Part shown: in pieces, positions 58,688-64,000 of the stretch | Layout of the letters: every line of letters begins with the position of its first letter | Numbering within the stretch: position 1 is the first letter of the stretch | DNA from: Sphingomonas sp. 35-24ZXX | GTDB lineage: Bacteria; Pseudomonadota; Alphaproteobacteria; Sphingomonadales; Sphingomonadaceae | DNA length: 64,000 nt | Direction of reading: 5' to 3' | NCBI RefSeq assembly: GCF_000786215.1 | Contig: NZ_JROG01000009.1 | Location: forward strand, 62,001-126,000 | Notes under the pieces: generated by a model | The model's database searches: none | Told to the model about the DNA's origin: nothing | The model's input: the letters and a program-made list of their open reading frames with translations, nothing else | Program-made: the position numbers and the translations under genes

Positions 58688-59695
58688 ATGCCTTTTCCCT
58701 TTTCTGCCATCGTCGGCCAGGACGAAATGAAGCGTGCCTTGCTGATCAGCGCGGTCGATCCGCGGATTGGCGGGGTGATGGTGTTCGGCGATCGCGGCAC
58801 CGGCAAGTCCACCGCTGCACGCGCGCTCTCTGCACTGCTGCCGCCGATGCAGGCGATTGCGGGATGCCGGTACAATTGCGCGCCGGAAGAGGCGCATCGC
58901 TGCCCTGACAAGTGCGCCGAGACCAAGGGGGCCAAGACCGCCAAGGTGCCGGTGCCCTTTGTCGATCTGCCCCTGGGGGCGACCGAGGATCGGGTGCTGG
59001 GCGCGCTCGATCTCGAACGCGCATTGGGGCGCGGTGAAAAGGCCTTCGAGCCCGGGCTGCTCGCCAAGGCGCATCGCGGCTACCTGTATATCGACGAGAT
59101 CAACCTGCTCGAGGATCATCTCGTCGACCTGCTGCTCGATGTTGCGGCGTCGGGCGAGAATCTGGTCGAGCGCGAAGGGCTGTCGGTGCGCCATCCCGCG
59201 CGTTTCGTGCTGATCGGCAGCGGCAATCCCGAGGAGGGCGAACTGCGCCCGCAATTGCTAGATCGGTTCGGCCTTTCGGTCGAGGTGAAGACGCCGCAGG
59301 ATATCGAACAGCGGATCGAGATCATGCGCCGCTGCGATGCGCTCGAGCGCAATGGCGCAGCCTTTGCGGCCGACTGGGCCGATGCGGATGCCAAGATCGT
59401 CAAGCGGCTGGCCAAGGGCAAGAAGGCGCTGCCGAATGTCGCGATGCCCGAATCGACGCTGACCGATGCGGCCACGTTGTGCATGGCGGTGGGCGCGGAT
59501 GGCCTTCGCGGAGAACTCACGCTGATGCGCGCGGCGCGCGCCTATGCGGCGCTGGAAGGCGCCAAGTCGGCCGAACGCAAGCATCTGCGCGCTGTCGCGC
59601 CGATGGCGCTGCGCCATCGGTTGCGCCGCGACGTGCTCGACGAGACCGGATCGACCGTGCGGATCGACCGCGCACTGACCGAGCTGTTCGGATGA
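58688..59695 (+). CDS. bchI: Magnesium chelatase ATPase subunit I
   Basis: BchI is the AAA+ ATPase of Mg chelatase. Walker A GDRGTGKS at residues 34-41, Walker B LYIDEINLL, and the long Cys-containing insert (GCRYNCAPEEAHRCPDKC) typical of BchI. 335 residues. Starts the right-hand bch operon behind a PpsR site; overlaps bchD by ATGA. Confidence 0.98.
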   Translation: MPFPFSAIVGQDEMKRALLISAVDPRIGGVMVFGDRGTGKSTAARALSALLPPMQAIAGCRYNCAPEEAHRCPDKCAETKGAKTAKVPVPFVDLPLGATEDRVLGALDLERALGRGEKAFEPGLLAKAHRGYLYIDEINLLEDHLVDLLLDVAASGENLVEREGLSVRHPARFVLIGSGNPEEGELRPQLLDRFGLSVEVKTPQDIEQRIEIMRRCDALERNGAAFAADWADADAKIVKRLAKGKKALPNVAMPESTLTDAATLCMAVGADGLRGELTLMRAARAYAALEGAKSAERKHLRAVAPMALRHRLRRDVLDETGSTVRIDRALTELFG

Positions 59696-61425
59696 GCGAT
59701 GCGCTGCTGGCGGCCGAAATGCTCGCCGCTGCGCCGGCCCGGCTGGGCGGCCTCTGGTTGCGTGGTCCCTCGGCAGAGCGAGATGCGGTGCTGGCGTTTC
59801 TGACAGAAGAATTCGCAGGCCTGCCGGTACGCCGCCTGCCGGTCCATATCGACGAGGAACGGCTGTGCGGCGGCATCGATGTCGCCTCCAGCCTGTCCGC
59901 CGGACGTCGCATCGAACAGGCCGGGCTGCTGCAGGAGGTCGAAGGCGGGTTACTGGTGGTGCCGATGGCCGAACGGCTGAGCGGCATGGTCGCCGGGCGC
60001 ATTGCGCAGGCGATGGATGCGGGCGCGGGCTTTGCGCTGGTGCTGATCGATGATGGCGGCGAGGAGGAGGTGCCGCCTGTTTCGCTGACCGAGCGGGTGG
60101 CGTTCTGGTGCGATTTTTCGGTGGCGGCATCCTCGGGCCCTGAAACCGCCCTTCCCCGCATTCCCGAGCGAAGTCGAGGGACGCGCGCGCTACCGGTAGT
60201 GAAAGGTCCCTCGACTTCGCTCGGGAACACGGGAGGGGGGGTAGAGATCGCGCAATCTGACCGCCAGACCCTCGCGAACATCACCCTCGCGCTGGGCATC
60301 GATTCTGCGCGCGCCATGCTTTTCGCGCAGGCCGCGCTGTCGCTGTCCGCGCACATCGACGAGCGCGATACCATCACCGATGACGACATCCAGTTCGTCG
60401 CCCGCACTGTGCTCGGTCCGCGCGCCACGCGCATTCCGCAGCAGGCCGAGGAGCCGCCGCCACCTCCGCCGCCCGAAGGTGAGGATGAACCGCCCCCGGG
60501 TGACAGCGAATCCGATCAGGAGCAGCACGATCCCGATCAGCTCGACGATCTGATCCTGGCCGCCGTGCTCGCCTCGATCCCCAAGGATGTGCTTGCCCGC
60601 ATTGGCGAGGGGCGCAGCGCGCGGCGCGCGACCGGCGCGGGCGGGGCGGGGCGCAAGCGCGCCTCGCAGATGCGCGGACGGCCGCTGGGCGCACGCCCCG
60701 GCCTGCCGCGCGGCGGCGCACGGCTGGCGCTGATCGATACGCTGCGCACCGCCGTGCCCTGGCAGGAAATTCGCCGCCAGCAGGAGGGCATGGACGCGCC
60801 CAAGCGGCTGCGCATCCGCAAGGGCGACTTGCGCATCCGCAGGTTCGAGGAGCGCGCCGAGGCGCTGACGATCTTTGCGGTCGATGCATCGGGCTCGTCG
60901 GCGCTGGCGCGGCTGGCCGAGGCCAAGGGTGCGGTCGAGCTGATGCTGGCGCAAAGCTATGTCAAACGCGCACAGGTGGCGCTGATCGCGTTTCGCGGCA
61001 CCCGCGCCGATCTGCTGTTGCCCCCCACGCGCTCGCTGACTCGCGCCAAGAAGGTGCTGGGCGAGCTGCCCGGCGGTGGCGGCACGCCGCTTGCCCTGGG
61101 GCTTTCGGCAGCCGCCGAGCTGGCCGAAACCCAGGCCGCGCGTGGGCGCACGCCGTTCGTTGCCGTGCTCACCGATGGCAAGGGCAATATCGACAAGCAT
61201 GGCCAGCCGGGCCGGGCCCAGGCGGGCGAGGACGCGCTGGCCGCCGCGCGCCGGTTTGCCCAATCGGGAACGCAGGGCGTGGTCATCGACATATCGGCGC
61301 GGCCGCAGCCGGAAGCAGCAGCGATTGCCGCGGCGATGCGGGCGCGCTATCTGGCGCTGCCCCGTGCCGATGCGCGCGGGGTGGAGCGCGCGGTATCGGC
61401 GCTGCAATTCGGGAAAAGCGCATGA
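59692..61425 (+). CDS. bchD: Magnesium chelatase subunit D
   Basis: BchD forms the two-tier ring with BchI and presents it to BchH. Order: degenerate AAA+ domain (residues 1-240), acidic Pro-rich linker (PPPPPPPEGEDEPPPGDSES, about 248-270), and a C-terminal integrin I/vWA domain with MIDAS motif DASGSS. 577 residues. Residues 157-179 (PERSRGT...GPSTSLGN) are encoded by a palindromic repeat element and have no counterpart expected in other BchD proteins. ATGA overlaps link it to bchI and bchO. Confidence 0.96.
   Translation: MSDALLAAEMLAAAPARLGGLWLRGPSAERDAVLAFLTEEFAGLPVRRLPVHIDEERLCGGIDVASSLSAGRRIEQAGLLQEVEGGLLVVPMAERLSGMVAGRIAQAMDAGAGFALVLIDDGGEEEVPPVSLTERVAFWCDFSVAASSGPETALPRIPERSRGTRALPVVKGPSTSLGNTGGGVEIAQSDRQTLANITLALGIDSARAMLFAQAALSLSAHIDERDTITDDDIQFVARTVLGPRATRIPQQAEEPPPPPPPEGEDEPPPGDSESDQEQHDPDQLDDLILAAVLASIPKDVLARIGEGRSARRATGAGGAGRKRASQMRGRPLGARPGLPRGGARLALIDTLRTAVPWQEIRRQQEGMDAPKRLRIRKGDLRIRRFEERAEALTIFAVDASGSSALARLAEAKGAVELMLAQSYVKRAQVALIAFRGTRADLLLPPTRSLTRAKKVLGELPGGGGTPLALGLSAAAELAETQAARGRTPFVAVLTDGKGNIDKHGQPGRAQAGEDALAAARRFAQSGTQGVVIDISARPQPEAAAIAAAMRARYLALPRADARGVERAVSALQFGKSA
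60161..60227. repeat. Palindromic repeat element inserted in frame in bchD
   Basis: Two perfect 22-bp inverted arms (60161-60182 and 60206-60227, core CCCGAGCGAAGTCGAGGGAC) around a 23-base loop with GCGCTACCGG. Arms and loop match the element at 28924-28991. The reading frame of bchD runs through it without a stop. Confidence 0.92.
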
Positions 61426-62321
61426 GTTCAGTACGCTGGGAGGTCGAAGGCCAGGATTGGCCCAATCGCGAGCACAGCCGCTTTGTGCGCACCGCAATGC
61501 TCGACTGGCACGTCCAGGTGGCCGGGCCCGAGAACGCTGATGCGCCGGTGCTGCTGCTGGTGCACGGAACCGGGGCTGCCACCCACAGCTGGCGCGATCT
61601 GCTGCCACTGCTCGCCCGGCATTATACGGTGATCGCCCCGGACATGCCTGGGCACGGCTTTACACGGGGCCGGATTGCCGGTGGCCAGAGCCTGCCCGGC
61701 ATGGCGAAGGCGCTGGCCGAATTGCTGGGCAAGCTGGGCTATGCCGCACCCCAGGTGATCGTTGGCCATTCCGCCGGGGCCGCCATCGGTATGCGGATGG
61801 TGATGGACACCGGGCTGGACACGATGATGGTCGGCCTCACGCCCGCGCTGATGCCGTTTCCGGGCCTTGCTGCTCGGCTATTCCCGGCGATGGCGCGCGC
61901 GCTGTTCGTCAATCCGTTCGCGGCGATGCTCTTTGCCCAGCTGGCCAGCAGCGAGGGCGAAGTGGCGCGGTTCATGAAGAAATCGACGGGATCGCGGATC
62001 GATGCGCGGGGCATTGCGCTGTATCACAAGCTGTTTCGCACCTCGGACCATTGCGCCGGTGCGATCGGCATGATGGCGAACTGGGATCTGGAAACATTCG
62101 CCGCGGATCTCCCCAGTTTCGCAGGGCCCGCGCTGCTGGTGCATGGCGGCCGCGACAGCATGATCCCGCGCGAGTCGGTTGACCGCGCTGCCGCACTGAT
62201 CTCTGGCGCGACGCTGACCGAACTGCCCGATCTGGGGCATCTGGCCCATGAGGAATCGCCTGAACTGCTCGCCGCGATGATCCTCGAGTTCGCCATGCAA
62301 ACGCGCGCAGTGGCGGCCTGA
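61422..62321 (+). CDS. bchO: Mg-chelatase-associated alpha/beta hydrolase BchO
   Basis: A 299-residue alpha/beta-hydrolase: oxyanion region LLLVHGTGAATHSW, nucleophile elbow GHSAG at 115-119 (Ser117), late acid/His LPDLGHLAHEE. BchO follows bchID in purple bacteria and is needed for full bacteriochlorophyll synthesis, but its reaction is not established. ATGA overlap with bchD. Confidence 0.93.
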   Translation: MSSVRWEVEGQDWPNREHSRFVRTAMLDWHVQVAGPENADAPVLLLVHGTGAATHSWRDLLPLLARHYTVIAPDMPGHGFTRGRIAGGQSLPGMAKALAELLGKLGYAAPQVIVGHSAGAAIGMRMVMDTGLDTMMVGLTPALMPFPGLAARLFPAMARALFVNPFAAMLFAQLASSEGEVARFMKKSTGSRIDARGIALYHKLFRTSDHCAGAIGMMANWDLETFAADLPSFAGPALLVHGGRDSMIPRESVDRAAALISGATLTELPDLGHLAHEESPELLAAMILEFAMQTRAVAA

Positions 62322-62326
62322 GCCCC

Positions 62327-63436
62327 ATGGCAGGGTTCAAGCAGCGCTGGGTGGGCTGGCGCAACCGGATGATTGGCAGCCCGGCTTTCCAGTCCTGGGC
62401 CTCGCGCTCGCTGCTGACGCGCGCGGTCTCGCGGGTGCGCGCCCGGCGGCTGTTCGATATCATCGCCGGGTTCACCTATTCGCAGACGCTGTTCGCCTGT
62501 GTCGAAAGCGGCATCGTCGCCCGGCTCGAACAGGGCGCTGCGACATCGGCGGAGCTCGGCGCGCTGGCGCGGCTGGGCGACGATGCGACCTACCGGTTGC
62601 TGCGCGCGGCGGCGGCCTTGGGCGTGATCGAAAGCGTGGGCGATGACCTGTGGATGCTGGGCGACCAGGGCGTTGCGCTGACCGGCAATCCCGGCGCGGT
62701 CGCCATGATCCGCCACCACCATCTGCTCTATTCCGATCTCGCCGACCCGCTGTCGCTGCTGCGCGGCGAGCGCACCGAGCCGGGGGCACTGGCGGGATAC
62801 TGGCCTTATGCCTTGGGCGATGGCAGCGAGGGCGAGGACCAGGCAGCGGTCTCCCCCTATTCGCAGCTGATGGCGGCATCGCAGCCGATGGTTGCCGATC
62901 AGGTGGTGCACGCCTGGCGCTTCGACCGGCACCGGCGGATGCTCGACGTCGGCGGCGGCGCGGGTGCGTTCATCGCGGCGGTGGCCAAGGTTGCACCTGC
63001 GCTGGAGTTCGGGCTGTTCGATCTGCCTGCGGTGACCGCGATCGGCGCGCGCCAGCTGGGCGCACAGGGCATCAGGGTTAACCCGCACCCCGGCGATTTT
63101 CGCAACGACGCGATTCCGCCAGGCTTCGACCTGATCACGCTGATCCGCATCCTGCACGATCATGACGACGATCTGGCGCAGGCTCTGCTGATCAAGGTCC
63201 GCGCGGCGCTGCGCCCCGGCGACACGCTGCTGATTGCCGAACCGATGGCCGGAACCAGCGGCGCGGAAGCCATGGCGGATGCCTATTTCGGCTTCTATCT
63301 GCTCGCCATGGGCTCCGGCCGGGCGCGCACCGCGCAGGAAATCGGCGCCATGCTGACCCGGGCGGGCTTTGCCAGCTGGCGCGAGCGACCCACCGGGCTG
63401 CCGATCGTCACGCGCGTGATTGCCGCTACGGCCTGA
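62327..63436 (+). CDS. crtF: Hydroxyneurosporene-type carotenoid O-methyltransferase
   Basis: A 369-residue SAM methyltransferase with an N-terminal dimerisation/winged-helix domain (GFTYSQTLFACVESGIVARL) and a Rossmann domain with motif I MLDVGGGAGAFIAAVAK. CrtF methylates the 1-hydroxyl of carotenoids in the spheroidene/spirilloxanthin route. Position between bchO and bchC supports this. It starts 5 bp after bchO. A role on another substrate is less likely. Confidence 0.9.
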   Translation: MAGFKQRWVGWRNRMIGSPAFQSWASRSLLTRAVSRVRARRLFDIIAGFTYSQTLFACVESGIVARLEQGAATSAELGALARLGDDATYRLLRAAAALGVIESVGDDLWMLGDQGVALTGNPGAVAMIRHHHLLYSDLADPLSLLRGERTEPGALAGYWPYALGDGSEGEDQAAVSPYSQLMAASQPMVADQVVHAWRFDRHRRMLDVGGGAGAFIAAVAKVAPALEFGLFDLPAVTAIGARQLGAQGIRVNPHPGDFRNDAIPPGFDLITLIRILHDHDDDLAQALLIKVRAALRPGDTLLIAEPMAGTSGAEAMADAYFGFYLLAMGSGRARTAQEIGAMLTRAGFASWRERPTGLPIVTRVIAATA

Positions 63437-63502
63437 ACCGGGCCCGACCGTTCTGTCTCCCAGCGATGTGTCCAAGTGTCCAAAAACAAATGCACCTGCA
63501 TG

Positions 63503-63542
63503 TGTAAACCTACATTGACACTATGGGGAGTTAAGTTAAGAT
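63503..63542 (+). promoter_or_regulatory. bchC promoter with overlapping PpsR/CrtJ site
   Basis: TGT-N12-ACA at 63503-63520 overlaps a consensus -35 box TTGACA (63515-63520); a -10-like TAAGAT lies 16 bases later (63537-63542). PpsR bound here would block RNA polymerase. Start of bchC is 61 bp downstream of the -10 box. Confidence 0.8.
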
Positions 63543-63603
63543 GACACCTTGTTCAGGGGTCTCTTAGGCGACTCCTCAAGGCTCAAAACGAGGGGAGCGC
63601 AAT

Positions 63604-64000
63604 ATGCAGGCCATGGCCGTCATTTTCGAAGCGCCGCACCGCCTCGCGCTCCGCTCCCTCGAGCTGAATGCCCCCGAATCGGGCGACGTCGTCGTCGAGA
63701 TCATGTGGAGCGGAATCAGCACCGGGACCGAAAAGCTGCTGTTCACCGGCAAGATGCCGAACTTCCCCGGACTGGGTTATCCGCTGGTACCCGGGTACGA
63801 ATCGGTCGGCCGGATCGTCGATTCGGGCGCCGAATGCCAAGGCCGGATCGGCGAATGGGTGTTCGTGCCCGGCGCCAACTGCTTTGCCGATGCGCGCGGC
63901 CTGTTCGGCGGTTCTGCGCGGCGACTCGTGGTGCCCTCGGCCCGGGCTCTCCCGATCGACGAGGCCTGGGGATCGGACGGCGTGCTGTTCGCTCTGGCCG
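63604..64000 (+). CDS. bchC: Bacteriochlorophyllide a dehydrogenase BchC (partial)
   Basis: The first 132 codons of BchC, cut by the window end. The zinc-alcohol-dehydrogenase-like N-terminal part (SGISTGTEKLLFTGKMPNFPG, GYPLVPGYESVGRI) is typical. BchC oxidises the 3-hydroxyethyl group to 3-acetyl in bacteriochlorophyllide a synthesis. GAGGGGAG precedes the ATG. bchX, Y, Z and puf genes are expected to follow. Confidence 0.95.
   Translation, partial: MQAMAVIFEAPHRLALRSLELNAPESGDVVVEIMWSGISTGTEKLLFTGKMPNFPGLGYPLVPGYESVGRIVDSGAECQGRIGEWVFVPGANCFADARGLFGGSARRLVVPSARALPIDEAWGSDGVLFALA

Overview
The window comes from a high-GC alphaproteobacterium that makes bacteriochlorophyll a. The gene order bchB-H-L-M-lhaA-puhABC-(98-aa gene)-acsF-puhE-hemA, the presence of crtF next to bchC, the aerobic cyclase AcsF, a bo3-type quinol oxidase and a TonB-dependent receptor all fit an aerobic anoxygenic phototroph of the order Sphingomonadales. 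The genus cannot be fixed from the sequence alone.

Layout. (1) 0-14.5 kb: one half of a photosynthesis gene cluster, twelve co-directional genes, many joined by ATGA stop/start overlaps. They cover protochlorophyllide reduction, Mg chelation, methylation, oxidative cyclisation, reaction-centre H subunit and assembly factors, and 5-aminolevulinate synthase. A convergent gene for a lipid-anchored cytochrome c follows. (2) 14.5-31.9 kb: ordinary chromosomal genes (2OG-Fe oxygenase, RcnB-like protein, MOSC protein, dipeptidase, aroQ-accB-accC, flavin monooxygenase, tRNA-Thr, purU, infC with an apparent AUA start, two tandem DUF4139 genes, xthA). (3) 32.0-40.5 kb: a tightly overlapped minus-strand operon cyoABCD-surf1-regB-regA, linking a quinol oxidase to the redox two-component system that usually controls photosynthesis genes, with a divergent MFS transporter. 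A perfect palindrome and an FNR/FixK-like box lie between them. (4) 40.5-47.4 kb: a ~6.9-kb integrative element in the 3' part of a tRNA-Arg(CCG) gene. It has a tyrosine integrase, an excisionase-like protein, a chain of ATGA-coupled small genes, a likely HUH-type replication initiator with a long inverted repeat in its own 5' end, two phage/satellite-type genes, a lipoprotein and a PIN-like toxin/DUF433-type antitoxin pair. It has no capsid, packaging or conjugation genes that I can recognise. (5) 47.6-58.6 kb: argD, argF, bamD, a TonB receptor, a PH-domain protein, an M20 peptidase, a repeat-filled gap, creD and an acyl-CoA dehydrogenase. (6) 58.6-64 kb: the second half of the photosynthesis cluster, bchI-bchD-bchO-crtF and the start of bchC, with PpsR/CrtJ-type TGT-N12-ACA sites before bchI and bchC.

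The most interesting points are the small integrative, apparently rolling-circle element (4), a palindromic repeat element lying in frame inside bchD, the split of the photosynthesis cluster by about 45 kb, and the AUA start of infC. Reaction centre L/M, antenna and most carotenoid genes are presumably to the right of the window, and bchF/bchN to the left.
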